A stretch of 64,000 nt of DNA from Prorocentrum cordatum (taxonomy: Eukaryota; Sar; Dinophyceae; Prorocentrales; Prorocentraceae), in assembly GCA_963575745.1 (NCBI GenBank), contig CAUYUJ010018499.1:15001-79000 (forward strand). Reading direction: 5' to 3'. Positions 20,237-30,142 of this stretch are shown here, piece after piece. Within the stretch, counting starts at the first letter, position 1. Each line of letters starts with the position of its first letter. The notes below the pieces were generated by a model, which had not been told where the DNA came from, did not search any database, and saw nothing but the letters and a program-made list of their open reading frames with translations. Position numbers and translations under genes: made by a program.

Positions 20237-21400
20237 GTTTGTTTCGTGTTGTACTTCGTGCGGCTCTCCCTGCTTTCCTTTTGTCCCCCTGCCAGAACGG
20301 AACACAAAGCACAGCCGAAGTCCAGCAACACAGCAGTTAGGTCCAGTCCTGGAGGGGACCTGAGGGAGGGGGGTCAGAAACATTAGGGATAGGGGGTCCG
20401 CTCAGCAGACCTATCGACCCAAGCCGCCCATTTATTTGTCTCTCATGAATTCAGAGACGGGGACCTCAGTGAGGCTACATCTTCATGGTGCTCGTAGGGT
20501 TAGGCGTTGGTCTAACCTCGATGGCGGGCTACTCGGGGGGAGATGACCCGTTCGGCACATGAGGGCCCACGACGGCCTAGGGAGCCGCTAGGATGGTCCC
20601 AGAAAGCTCCCGAAAGACGCCTGGACGCGACAAGACGGCCCCAGAGCCCCCAAGAGGAGCCCCAAGGTCTTCAAGAAGACACAGGGGCCCCTGTTGAACA
20701 CGATCTTGGGTTTCCCAACTGCGCGCACAGCGCCAAGAGGCTTCTACGACACAGCGCTCCAAAAGAGAAGCATTTTGGGAGCCCCAACAATGGGCGATGT
20801 GGGGCAAGCCAATCAATACATGAACGCGCCTTACAAACAGGATAGATACACGAATGGTGCGATGATGCGCTGCGTGCTTTGAACATGGGCTAGATGCTTG
20901 GTGTTTGGACAGCATGCTATGACATCTACGCTATGACGAGACATGCAAAGCCATGCGACGTTAGCATCGGGTTCGCCGACGAGGGGGGCCAAGAAAACGA
21001 GGGGGTCAACGCTCGGGAGCGGCCAAGAGGGGGGTGTCCAAGAGGGGGGGTGCAAATCATGACCGGGGGCATGTGCGCCGCCCAGCGGGGGGGCCAGGGA
21101 CGTGATGAGATAAGAAGAGAGGCGCCATAACATCTGGGGAAATATCATGGCCCCCGCCATGATATCCACCCCCCTAGCCATCACCCCTCTCTTTGCCGCC
21201 CCCGAAACGCATCGTTTTTGAACCATACCTCGGGCCTCCGGAACACGTTCGGGACGCTGCGGGCCCGAGCGTCAGGAAGCCGGCCGAGCCGCAGCACAGC
21301 CGCCCCTGCCCAGCCTCTGAGCAGAGCAGGCAGGGACGCCCCCCCCCCCCCCCCAGGCAGAAGCCCATGGGGAGCAAACTGTCACCCTGTGAAAATTAGG
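20237..21400. other. Unclassified region with short satellite remnant and a foldback
   Basis: A small CCCAAGAGGAGCCCCAAGG satellite remnant lies at 20,575-20,690. At 21,142-21,165, ATATCATGGC-CCCC-GCCATGATAT is a perfect 10-bp-arm hairpin. A C14 run is at 21,340. No gene recognised. The plus frame at 20,694 and the minus frame at 20,671 lack codon bias. Confidence 0.45.
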
Positions 21401-21505
21401 GAGAGGAGGAGAGGAGGAGGAGGAGGAGGAGGAGGAGGAGGAGGAGGAGGAGAGGAGGAGGAGGAGGAGGAGGAGCAGGGGGAGGAGGAGGAGGAGGAGC
21501 CTTGG
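21400..21505. repeat. GGA tract
   Basis: GGA/GAG run of about 100 bp with few interruptions. The following 21,505-22,550 is GC-rich, has C- and G-homopolymers at 21,710-21,740 and 22,066-22,075, and shows no credible gene. Confidence 0.8.
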
Positions 21506-22552
21506 CCACGAATAAGCTCCCCGACCTATGGATTACAGACTCACGGAGCGGCTCGAAAACGTGGCGAGGCAGCACCCGACGAGGACGCCATAGCTCCTCT
21601 GTGCCCAGGGGCAGCTGGGCACATGCCAGTGGCCCTGCTCCTGCACGCGCACAATCTCCACGATGCGCCGGTGAACGTTTTCTTGTTCGGCGTTTCGACA
21701 TTGGGCGGAGGGGGGGGGGACGAAGGGGGGGGGAGGGGAGGGATCTGACTCTGGACTTCTGCTTAGTGCGCATGTTTGCAACAGTGCGGCCTATGGGGGA
21801 GACTCCACCTTCTTGAAACAGGCGCCAAAAACAGCCAAGATCTACTCCATAGGAAGGGGGAGGGGGTGTGCGAGGGCCCGCGCCGATCGGCAGAACAATG
21901 AATAAGAAAACGATCACCTGGGCCATGCGCCACCGGCTCGATGCTTCACTTCTGCCAGGGGCCTGGGTGCTGAGCGATCTGCTGAGCTGTCCTCTGGACT
22001 CACGCCCTTCGGGTACTGTCCTGGGCCTGGGCCACCGGGTGGCAGACCTCGACGCCAAGAGCCCCCCCCCCACCCACTCCTGAACAACTGCGCTCGGGGA
22101 CCCCCATGCCGGAGGAAGCCCAAGCGGCGGAAGACCCAGAGCATCACCCTCGCGCGAATCACTTTTTCCGCCGGCGGACCGTCCGCACCAACGCGGGGCC
22201 GATCCCCTCGCGCAGAACACGCAACGGTTGAGGGCTCTGGCGACTTGGCCGCCCCGGGGACCGCGTGCGAACACGCTCGCTGGGGCCGCAGTTGGACTTC
22301 GCCTCCCCTTCCCCCTCCCCGCCACCACCCCCACTGGCCGCAAGGACAGGGGAAACAAAAAGGGTCACGATACCGCTGCTCGTTCTGACAGGGAAATCGA
22401 AGTGTTCTGATCAGGCGTTCTGACCAGGATGTCGTCACGATCCCAGCCCCTCTCCCTGGATGCGTTCTGACCAAGACATCGAAGCGAATCCAACCGTGGC
22501 GACGAGGGCCTCCCAGGAGGCCAACGCAGGCGAAAACGAGGCAAGGGTGGCG

Positions 22553-22698
22553 TTAGGTCGGGCACGTCCCCCTACCGGCGGACTTGGGGAAAAAACTGAC
22601 CATAGTCAAAACAGATTCCCAAAAAGTCGAAACAGTCCCCAGACTATTATTTTACAATCTTTGGAGACTCATCCTGTAGAGGGGCACGCCCGACCTAA
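22553..22698. mobile_element. Inverted-repeat element with TTAGGTCGGGC ends
   Basis: TTAGGTCGGGCACGTCCCC (22,553-22,571) and GGGGCACGCCCGACCTAA (22,681-22,698) form imperfect terminal inverted repeats: the outer 11 bases are perfect and most of the inner bases pair. The 146-bp interior is AT-richer than its surroundings (CAAAACAGATTCCC). No second copy was noticed in the window. Confidence 0.55.
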
Positions 22699-22784
22699 GT
22701 CGGCGACTACAACTGGTGCGTTTACGTCAGGGTGCGGCGTTTTGCGAATTGCTTTGTGGCGGCTTTTCCGGGGCCTTTGTGAGA

Positions 22785-22905
22785 GACAATGTCATAATTG
22801 TTGTCGTTTCGAGCGACACTGTCAGCCTCGATGTGTGCTCCACTGTACTAGAAGGAGCGACAGTGTCATGTGATACGGTTGCATTGCGTAACAGTGTCAT
22901 CCGCT
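22785..22905. repeat. CGACAGTGTCAT short repeats
   Basis: GACACTGTCA (22,824), GACAGTGTCAT (22,859) and AACAGTGTCATC (22,890), with ACAATGTCAT at 22,786, form a degenerate set of CACTGTC/GACAGTG words in both orientations within 120 bp. Function unknown. Confidence 0.4.
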
Positions 22906-23149
22906 TCCCGGGGGCGGGAGGGGCAGATATGACGGGAGGCAAACCGCGCCCTTCGCAAACCGCACCCATTGTAGTCGCCGACTACGGGTAGCGGCATCAG
23001 TTCCGGTTCCTCCTCTGACAGGAGGGCCCCGTCCCTTGTGGGCGCCGACCGCCGCGGCGGCGGCCGCGGCGGCCTCCCCCAGGGGATCCAGGGCCACGGC
23101 TCGGGGAGCGAGGCTCGAGGACCGCAGATCTCCTCGTCGCTCGGATCGT

Positions 23150-23325
23150 CCCCCTCCTCCTCCTCCTCCTCCTCCTCCTCCTCCTCCTCCTCCTCCTCCT
23201 CCTCCTCCTCCTCCACTCCTCCTCTCCTCCTCCTCCTCCTCCTCCCCCTCCTCCTCCTCCTCCCCCCTCCTCCTCCTCCTCTCCTCCTCCTCCTCCTCCT
23301 CCTCCACCACCTCCTCGGGCCGCTC
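23150..23325. repeat. CTC tract
   Basis: CTC run interrupted by CCCCTC and ACTCCTC. All frames are Ser/Pro or Glu/Arg artefacts. Confidence 0.85.
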
Positions 23326-23356
23326 GGCAACAGCAGCAGCGGCAGCGGCTGTGGCG

Positions 23357-23460
23357 GCCCCATTTCTAGGCTTCGTGCGCGTACCCTCTAATCCCGCAAG
23401 ATGGTGCAGGATGCTTCTCGAGAGTCCTTGCCGAGGGAAAAATGCACACGTCCAAGCGAG
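23357..23460. mobile_element. Family C element, left end missing
   Basis: GGCTTCGTGCGCGTACCC, GCAGGATGCTTCTCGAGAG, TCCTTGCCGAGGGAAAAATG and ACGTCCAAGCGAGGCC match the interior and right end of the elements at 1,446 and 38,106 in order. The left CATCGCTCGGACGT end is absent, replaced by CAGCAGCGGCAGCGGC. Confidence 0.5.
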
Positions 23461-23696
23461 GCCGAGTGGATGATGCCGAGCCAAGCCAGTAGGACCTGTG
23501 TCGCTGGTCTGGAGTCTCATCGCGGTCGCGCTCTTTCGAAGGAGGAGTCTCCCTCGCGGGCGGGTTTAACTTTGCCTCCCGCCCGGCTGCATCCAACTGT
23601 GAAAAGGGCCGCCGTTCTACCTATCGTGAAGCCTTCTGGCGCTCCCCCCCTTACCCCTCCCTCTCTCTTGGGGCGTCGCGGAGGGGAGGTCGAAGC

Positions 23697-23699
<3 letters not shown>

Positions 23700-23727
<28 letters not shown>

Positions 23728-24062
23728 GAGGAGGAGGAGGAGGAGGAGGAGGAGGAGGAGGAGGAGGAATAGGAGGAGGAGGAGGAGGAGGAGGAGGAGG
23801 AGGAGAGGAGGAGGAGGAGGAGGAGGAGAGGAGAGGAGGAGGAGGAGGGAGGAGAGGAGGAGGAGGAGGAGGAGGAGGAGGAGGAGAGGAGGAGGAGAAA
23901 GACGAGGAGGAGGAGGATTTCTCCGCAGCTCGGGGGTCCTGGGTGCCCTTCAGGAGCAGGAGGAAGGAGGAGGAGGAGGAGGGGAGGAGGAGTAGGAGAG
24001 GAGGAGGAGGAGGAGGAGGAGGAGAGGAGGAGGAGGAGGAGGAGGAGGAGGAGGAGGAGGTG
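23700..24062. repeat. Two GGA tracts
   Basis: GGA/GAG runs at 23,700-23,930 and 23,960-24,060 separated by a unique stretch at about 23,915-23,955. No gene. Confidence 0.85.
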
Positions 24063-24224
24063 CCCTTCTGGATCGTGCATCCACGCTCCTCCTCTGAGCG
24101 GCGGCCGTGCCCGCGCTGTGCCGGGCGACCGCCCGCGGGCACGCCGCCCCGGGGGGGCCATGGCGGGAGCTCCGCCATGGGGGCCATGAAGCGACCAGGG
24201 GCAGCGCACACAAGCGGGTGGAGG

Positions 24225-24347
24225 GAGGGGGAGGGCTTCTTAGAAGCAGGCTGCTTCTTAGAAGGCGCCGGCCTTACATCTATGGATAAGGCCCGCGCCT
24301 TCTAAGAAGCAGGGGTGCTTCTAAGAAGCTCTCCCCCCTCCCCCTAC
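24225..24347. repeat. Large foldback with AGCTTCTTAGAAGC words
   Basis: The left arm (24,225-24,276) and right arm (24,284-24,347) pair over about 50 bases. The order on both sides is GGGGGAGGG, CTTCTTAGAAGC, CTGCTTCTTAGAAGGCGC, GGCCTTA, around a centre of about seven bases. Each arm holds two copies of the palindrome CTTCTTAGAAG, so four in total. A family A element begins 26 bp to the right. Confidence 0.75.
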
Positions 24348-24372
24348 CCCCCTCTGCGCGTGGCCGAAGCAG

Positions 24373-24548
24373 CAGCGGAGGCCAGTCCACAAGAAACCTT
24401 CCACGAGAGGCCAAACCCTGCGACCCCATGGCGTCCGCTGATCTGCGGCGTGGGAACGTCACGCCTGCCATAGCAAAAGCATCGAAACCCAAGAAACCAA
24501 GGGCACCCTGGAGGCAAGCAGGGTGTTTCTTGGCATGGGCCCCCACTG
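24373..24548. mobile_element. MITE-like element, family A, copy 2
   Basis: Left end CAGCGGAGGCCAGTCC, right end GGGCCCCCACTG followed by TA. The interior matches copies at 1,633 and 36,643, including CACAAGAAACC, CACCCTGGAGGCAAGCAGGG and TTTCTTGGCATGGG. It is about 16 bp longer because of an insertion around 24,400-24,440. The left TA is lost. Confidence 0.6.
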
Positions 24549-24784
24549 TATACACCGACCCTCTTTCCGGTCCTGCACTGAAATTTGCACAGAAAAGCGG
24601 ATCCTGGCGTATGCGGGATCCTGGTGTGTGTACAATTTGCATTGTTTCCCTGGGGAAACGGGGGAAACAAGTAATACACCACACATCACCACACCACCCC
24701 GAGGTCGTCTCCGACCTCAGAAAGTCCTGGGATTGAAAAACAGCCAGCCACTGGTAAAGTACTGCCAGCCACTGGTAAAGTACT

Positions 24785-25045
24785 GCTACTCCTCCTTCTC
24801 CTCCTCCTCCTCCTCCTGGTCCTCGTCCTCGTCCTCGCCCCCCTCCTACTCCTCCTCCCCTCCTCCCCCCCTCTCCCTCCCTCCCCCCTCCCCCTCCCCC
24901 CTCCCCCTCTCCCCTCCCCCTCCCCTCCCCTCCCCCTCCCCTCCTCCTCCTCCGCCTCACCCTCCCCCTCCTCCTCCTCCTCCTCCTCTCTCCTCCCCTC
25001 CTCCTCCTCCTCCTCCTGCCCCCCCCCTCTCTCTGCTCCATTCTT
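24785..25045. repeat. CTC/CCCTCC tract
   Basis: About 260 bp of CTCCTC and CCCTCCCC units on the plus strand. Before it, CAGCCACTGGTAAAGTACTG is repeated directly twice (24,743 and 24,763). Frames are Pro/Ser or Gly/Arg artefacts. Confidence 0.8.
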
Positions 25046-25099
25046 CGAAGTCGGGCGACCACGCCCGACCCGAAGGAGGCAATCGAGGCGCCAGGGTCT

Positions 25100-25420
25100 C
25101 AGGGAAGGGGTGCCCGTTCCGTCGATGCTCGATGGCATGGCCCTCTCTGAGTGCGCCGCGGCCGAGCGGCGGAGCGGGGGCGTCCTGGGCCTCAGGGCAG
25201 CCCCGCCGACCAGGGGGGCGCCGTCGGCGCAGAGGGCCTCGGTGATGTTGTCTGGGGGCGGCGGGCGCGGGCAACAATCTTCTTTGGGGGGGGGGGCGGG
25301 CACACGGGCAGCCTCCACACGGCCAGCTGCAGCTTCCGCACAGGCACGGTGTGCGTAGCTGGACCCACGGGCACGGTGGGGAACGCAACGAGGTTGTCCT
25401 GGCCGTGGAGTGACGTCGCA
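25100..25420 (-). pseudogene. Possible broken coding fragment, unknown product
   Basis: Two minus-strand stretches have strong G/C third-position bias like the 50.1-kb gene: about 25,420-25,300 (pieces GQDNLVAFPTVPVGPATHTV and RKLQLAVWRLPVCP) and about 25,245-25,095 (pieces DNITEALCADGAPLVGG and SERAMPSSIDGT). They lie in different frames on either side of a C11 run at 25,288-25,298 on the minus strand. The simplest reading is a decayed coding copy with a homopolymer frameshift. Chance bias in GC-rich sequence is the alternative. No family recognised. Confidence 0.3.
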
Positions 25421-25435
25421 ACATCCAGACGTCTG

Positions 25436-25460
25436 AGAAGGGGCGGGCCTTCTCAGAAGT
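25436..25460. repeat. Small hairpin
   Basis: TGAGAAGG and CCTTCTCA, eight-base perfect arms around GGCGGG. A similar CTTCTCGG/CCTTCTCA pair follows near 25,660-25,690. Confidence 0.5.
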
Positions 25461-25477
25461 CTCAAAGCCCAATAACA

Positions 25478-25520
25478 AATGTTGTCCCAAACCGGCAGCG
25501 GCCGCTGTCGGGCAGGCGGC
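25478..25520 (+). repeat. Fragment shared with 46,975-47,016
   Basis: AAATGTTGTCCCAAACCGGC then AGCGGCCGCTGTCGGGCAGG matches 46,975-47,016 with only a few differences. It contains the palindrome AGCGGCCGCT. Outside this block of about 42 bp the loci differ. Confidence 0.6.
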
Positions 25521-26088
25521 TTCTTGCGTTCAGTTTGCGGCGGCGCGGACAGCGAGTCCAGTTCAAAATTAATAGGAGCTGCTGTTGGGCATCGTACCCA
25601 TTCTTTCCGTACAAGTTCGATCTCCCCGAGCTACTACGAATACATCCTAAACGCAGGGAGGGCTTCTCGGAACCCCCCTGCCTTCTCACAAGCTCCGCAG
25701 CTATCCCGAAAGACCGCCCTTCCCGCCTCCGCCCACGCCCACGTGCGCGCCGTCAACTACGAGGCCCTTCCGAGAAGCCAACCAAAGGGCTCTGAAACAC
25801 GAATCACCCAGATGCAGCTTTTCGCCCTGGCATTAAAACCACAGCTGGCACCTAGCTGTCGTCCCCCTTCAGCATCGTGCGCCTGCGCTGTTCTCGTCTC
25901 AAGATCGGCGGACCCTCCGTAATATCGCTGCGGTCACATTGTGAGCATTCGGTTCGCCAACGGGTGTCTGTGAATGTGTGGGGAAAGAAAGGAACACTAC
26001 CTCAAATCTCCACGAAACTGGGCGTCTACCACACAGCGATCCCAGAGGTCGGCAATTAAAAAGGGAGCGCCACAAAGCCGACATGCAA

Positions 26089-26119
26089 GCATCGGAGGCC
26101 CATAATGGGCCTCCGATGC
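26089..26119. repeat. Perfect palindrome, 15-bp arms
   Basis: GCATCGGAGGCCCAT, one A, then its exact inverse ATGGGCCTCCGATGC. It is isolated, with no neighbouring U-tract or repeat. It could be a recombination or protein-binding site. Nothing else supports a function. Confidence 0.7.
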
Positions 26120-26208
26120 CCATTCTCTCCTGAGCGAGAAAAGGGTCGAATCAGAACGCTGCCAGCGCACGAAGGACTTGACCAGCACAAACTACACACA
26201 GGAATCAT

Positions 26209-26472
26209 ATGCTAGAGCTACACATCCAGCCCATGCGTTCCCTCTGCCGCCTGTGCGAATCTGCAAGCAACAGCTTGCCGCGGGCCTGGAGAGATGGCAG
26301 TCTGGAAGATGTGGTGTGCGTGTCCGCTCTGCATCTTGTCGAGGGCTTCACACCTTTGGCAGCGCGCGCAACTATCCTTTCATGCGATGGAAGTTCGCAC
26401 CTGCTCATGACCCATAAAGTGCAATGGCGAGGGACTCGGCGCTGCATCGAAACTTCACACATGCTTCTCTAG
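26209..26472 (+). CDS. Small open frame, unknown product
   Basis: ATG at 26,209 to TAG at 26,470, 87 codons, in repeat-free sequence. Mixed composition: MLELHIQPMRSLCRLCESAS, LEDVVCVSALHLVEGFTPL, CDGSSHLLMTHKVQWRG. It has one pair of cysteines (CRLC) but no recognised motif. Codon bias is weaker than in the 50.1-kb gene. It may be an exon or chance. Confidence 0.3.
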   Translation: MLELHIQPMRSLCRLCESASNSLPRAWRDGSLEDVVCVSALHLVEGFTPLAARATILSCDGSSHLLMTHKVQWRGTRRCIETSHMLL

Positions 26473-26764
26473 TATCAACACAAGGCCTTGAACATCTCGC
26501 CCAGCGACAACCAACATCACTAACATTTTCACTCGCAGAGATGATCCCGCAGAGCCGCGGCAACAATCTGAACTAGGATTCTTCCCATATGCACTTTACA
26601 CTAGAGGCAAATCCCTTTTCCCTTAAATCAGGTTGGCATGCTCCACTGGGGCCAAATGTATAAACCTGAAGCACAAGTAGCTTCTTCCAAACCAATGGTG
26701 GTCGACACTGCGATGCCAGAGCTGTACCCACATTCCAACCCCAAACATGAGATTTCTAGATCCG

Positions 26765-26885
26765 CCTTCACCACTGTCCCCACCACTACCGTCCCCACCA
26801 CTGTCCCACTGTCCCCACCACTGTCCCGCTGTCCCCTCACCACTGTCCCCACCACCACCGTCTCCACCACTGTCCGCACCCCCCC
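26765..26885. repeat. CCACTGTCC minisatellite
   Basis: About ten units of ACCACTGTCCCC type, 9-12 bp each, ending in a C11 run at 26,879. The frames crossing it are artefacts. Confidence 0.75.
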
Positions 26886-27233
26886 CCCCCGGTTTTCGAG
26901 GGGGGGGGTTCGATTCCCCAACGCCGACAGCAACTACGCTGAGCACCACTGGCCCCAGGCACGCAAACGAGCATGTGGCACCAATGTCTATTTGCACGCC
27001 TCTCGCCGGCGAACTTTCGAACTTGTCAGTGTGGGAGGCTCTGAAGTTGGCACCGACAATAATATATCGGCGCTTGCATCCACCGAGGAACGAGGATCCC
27101 GATCTACGGGTGACGGTGGCAAGATTTGGGATCCTTCGGCGGCCGATCGGTTACGACCAACACCGAAATCCTGGATCACCTCTCGCAGCTGGTGACGCCC
27201 CCGTATGCAAGTGCTCGTGCCAACTTCCCGGCC

Positions 27234-28200
27234 TCCAACAGCAAGGATTTGGGCCTCTTGGGGCTCTCTCTGGACGTCTCTCGGAGCTCTCTTGGGCCCT
27301 CTTGGAGGCCTCTTGGGCTGTGTGTTTGCCGTCTTGAGCTCCTCTTGGGCCACGTTGGAATCATCTCAGCCGTCCTGGAACGCCCTGGGGCCTCCCGCTC
27401 CCGCTCTGGGGCACACCTTGTGCCTCTCCTGGGACTCTCTTGCGCGGTCTTGGGCTGCTCTTGGGCAGTCTTCAGGCTCTCCGGGGCCGTCTTGGTGCTC
27501 TTTTGGGGCATCTTCGGCGGTCTTGGGGCGATCTTCGGGGCGTCTTCGGCCGTCCTGGAGAGTTGGAAGCTCGAGAACGGGAGAAAGCGAAAAACATTGA
27601 ACAAAAACAACCGGAAATCAAGGATATTGGCTTCTTCGGGCTCTATCAGCACGCCTCTCGGAGCTCTCTTGGGCCCTCTTGGGGGGGTCTTGGGCTGTGT
27701 ATTGGCCGTGTTGGGCCCATCTGGGGCCACGTTTGGGCCATCTGGGCCGTCTTGGAGCGCCTAGGGGCCTCCCGCTCCCGCTCTGTGGCACAGTTTGAGC
27801 CTGTCCTGTGGCTCTCTTGCGCTGTCTGAGGCCCCTCTTCGGCGGTCTTGGGGCGGCCTTAGGGGCGTCGTCGGCCGTCGTGGAGCGTCGGAAGCTCGAA
27901 CGCGCGAGACACCGAAAAACATATAAAAAACCAAAGGAAATCAAAGATTTGGGCCTCTTCGGGCTCTCTCGGGACGCGTCTCGGAACTCGTTTGAGGCCT
28001 TGGAGGCCTCTCGGGCTGTCTTTTCAATCTGGAGCCCATCTCCGGCCACGTTGGGGCTATCTGGGCTGTCTTGGAGGGGCTGGTCGAAGTCCCCGGGGGG
28101 CTTCTTGGAGCGTCTTGGAGCTCTCTGGGGCAGTCTGGGGGCTCCGCGGCCCCTCCGGGGTGCTTTGGGAGCGTTCTCGGATACCCCGGTCCCCCCTGCG
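27234..28200 (-). repeat. CTTGGGGCC satellite in higher-order units (block S4)
   Basis: Three units of about 325-390 bp begin at about 27,250, 27,635 and 27,955. Each starts GGGCTCTCTC or GGGCTCTATC, passes GTCTCGGAGCTCTCTTGGGC-like sequence, and ends with an A-rich linker (GAAGCTCGA-AAAACAT-AAATCAA). So the simple satellite is organised in a longer repeat with a conserved linker, not as a uniform array. Confidence 0.75.
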
Positions 28201-28252
28201 CGCTCCAGGTCCCAGCCCCGGGCGCCCGGGCCTCTTGCGCGGGAACACCTTT

Positions 28253-28328
28253 TTTTATGTATGTATTTATGTATGTATGTATGTATGTATGTATGTATGC
28301 ATGCATGTATGTATGCATGTATGTATGC

Positions 28329-28363
<35 letters not shown>

Positions 28364-28365
28364 GA
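28253..28365. repeat. ATGT then TA microsatellite
   Basis: TATG tetranucleotide run (28,257-28,328) followed by TA repeats (28,329-28,363), ending directly at the hairpin module. The same order occurs at 51,224 and 30,060. Confidence 0.85.
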
Positions 28366-28445
28366 CTAGAACTATGCGCGCGCTTCGCGCGCGCTTTGGT
28401 TCTAGCCAAGCTCAGGCACGGGATTTGCTGTGAAGCTACAATGGA
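28366..28445. repeat. GCGCGCGC hairpin module, copy 1
   Basis: Outer stem CTAGAAC (28,366-28,372) with GTTCTAG (28,399-28,405) and inner stem GCGCGCG with CGCGCGC around CTTCG (28,376-28,394). It continues CCAAGCTCAGGCACGGGATT and GAAGCTACAATGG, shared with the copy at 30,067-30,142. It stands between a TA tract and the 65-bp satellite. Confidence 0.7.
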
Positions 28446-28735
28446 GCAGAACGCCGAAAAAAACAAGATATGCACGAGGACATATGGAGTCAGCAAGAGG
28501 GGGACAGGGGAGGAGGGAAGCCTAAGTGTGTTTCTTTGGGGCGTCGGATGGCCGCGGTCCATACTGATGCTAATAAAATAGAATGAACGGGTTCGCACAA
28601 AGTGAGGGCGTACAAGGCACACAAGAGGGATGGTGCAGAGCAGGGCTTGGCCATGCGAGGTCCAAGCAATAGCCCACGCGAGGAAGGCGCACGACGCAAG
28701 CACCACTGAGATATCCAAACACTTCGGAGGTGTTG
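28446..28735. other. Segment present only in the first of two duplicated units
   Basis: In the unit at 30.07 kb, CTACAATGG is followed directly by TGGCCCTGCCCC. Here, 290 bp of unique sequence lies between the same words. It is an insertion in this unit or a deletion in the other. It contains no recognised element or gene. Confidence 0.55.
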
Positions 28736-29355
28736 TGGCCCTGCCCCATGGTGGTCCAGTCACTTTCGGCTATGACATTCTCGCAGCTCGGGTTCCCGAG
28801 ATGTCCTGAGCTGAGGTGGTGTGGCCACTTTTGCCCGAGGCATCTTCGCAACGCTGACCTCTGAGGTGCCCTGCCTGACCGTGGTAATTGCTTCTCGTCT
28901 GAGACAGCCTTGCAACTCTGGGTTCCGAGATGCACTGAGCTCAGGTGGTCAGGTCACTTTCGCATTAGACATCCTCGCAACTCTCACCTCGAGGATGCTC
29001 TGCCTTCTGGTGGTCCGGCCGCTTTCGGCTGGGACATCCTCGCAACTCTGGGTTCCGAGATGCCCTGAGCTGGGGTGGTCAATCCACTTTCGCCTCAAAC
29101 ATCCTCGCAACTCTGACTTAGGCGATACCACGCTCCATGGTGGCTCGGCCACTTTCGCCTGGGACATCCGGGGAACCCTGGATTCCGAGATGCCCTGAGC
29201 TGAGGTGGTCAGGACACATTGGCCTGAGATATCCTTGCAACTCTGACCTCGGATATGCCCTGTCCTATGGTGGTCCAGCCACGTTCGCCTATGACATCCT
29301 CGTAAACTGTGACTCTGAGATGTCATGAGCTGAGGTGGTCATGTCACCTCCGCCG
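28736..29355 (+). repeat. 65-bp satellite with alternating unit types, block 1
   Basis: GACATCCTCGCAACTCTG-type words recur every 65 bases (for example 28,776, 28,841, 28,905, 28,970, 29,035, 29,100, 29,165). Odd and even units differ: one has CCGAGATGCCCTGAGCTGAG then GTGGTCAGG, the other CTCGGATATGCCCTG then CATGGTGGTCCGGCC. The true unit is therefore about 130 bp. Open frames across it are artefacts. Confidence 0.85.
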
Positions 29356-30010
29356 TTCGGATCTCGTGGCAGGTCTTTTGGGGGCCTCCTAGAAGCAGTT
29401 CCGAGGCTCTTGGGGTCCAGTTCAGTGCCTGTTGGGGGCCATTTGGGAGGCTCTTGGGGGTGGCTCGGGAGCCTCTTGGGGGCCCCTTGGGGGCCTCTGG
29501 CGTAGACTTGGGGGCCTCCCCCGGGCGCCTCTTGGGGCCTCCTGGGGGCCTCTCGGTGCCGAGGGCCCAGAAAGTCTGTTCGGATCCCCCGTCTGGGCCC
29601 CTTCTGAAAGCCGTCTTGGGGCCCTCTGGGGCCGTCTTGGAGGCCTCTTGGGCTGTCTTGGGGTCGTCTTGGGGGCCTCTTCTTGGGCCGTCTTGGGGCG
29701 ATCTTGGGGGCCTCTTGGGCTGCCTTGAAGCGTCGGGAATCCGAAAAGGCGATAACCCCCCCAAAATTCAAAAACCTGTCAACACAAAAAACTATCAATG
29801 TCTGCCGCTTGGGGCCCTCGCGTGAAGCCTCTTGGAGGCCTCTTGGGGCGTCTTGGAGGCCTCTTAGGCCGTATTGGGACTGACTTGGGCGTCGTGGGGC
29901 TATTTGTGTGCGTGTCGGGGCCCTCTTGGACAATCTCGAGGGCCTCCTGGAGCCGTCTTGGAGGCCTCTTGGTCCGTCTTGAGGCCTCTTGGAGGCACCG
30001 GGAAGGGGGT
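29356..30010 (-). repeat. CTTGGGGCC satellite, block S5
   Basis: Begins abruptly after the 65-bp satellite at TCGTGGCAGGTCTTTTGGGG and includes a non-satellite word GGGCCCAGAAAGTCTGTTCG (29,567). The same order of variants occurs at 31,805-32,230. Linkers with AAAA-rich sequence lie at 29,735-29,800. Confidence 0.8.
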
Positions 30011-30066
30011 ATCAAAAAAGGGGGGCCGCGGGGCCCTTTCTGGAGAGTCCAGTATTCATCACATTA

Positions 30067-30142
30067 TATAGAACCATGCGCGCTTCGCGCGCTTAGGGTC
30101 TAGCCAAGCTCAGGGACGGGATTTGTTTGAAACTACAATGGT
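30067..30142. repeat. GCGCGCGC hairpin module, copy 2
   Basis: AGAACC-AT-GCGCGCTTCGCGCGC-TTA-GGGTCT keeps the two-stem layout with a shorter inner stem and one mismatch in the outer one. It is followed by AGCCAAGCTCAGGGACGGG and AACTACAATGG, as in copy 1. Confidence 0.7.

Noticed and set aside
26900-26925. GGTTCGATTCC, a perfect tRNA B-box with GGGG/CCCC arms
   Set aside because: No A-box, D-arm or acceptor stem lies upstream; the preceding sequence is a CCACTGTCC minisatellite and a C run. It is a chance hairpin or at most a tRNA-arm remnant.
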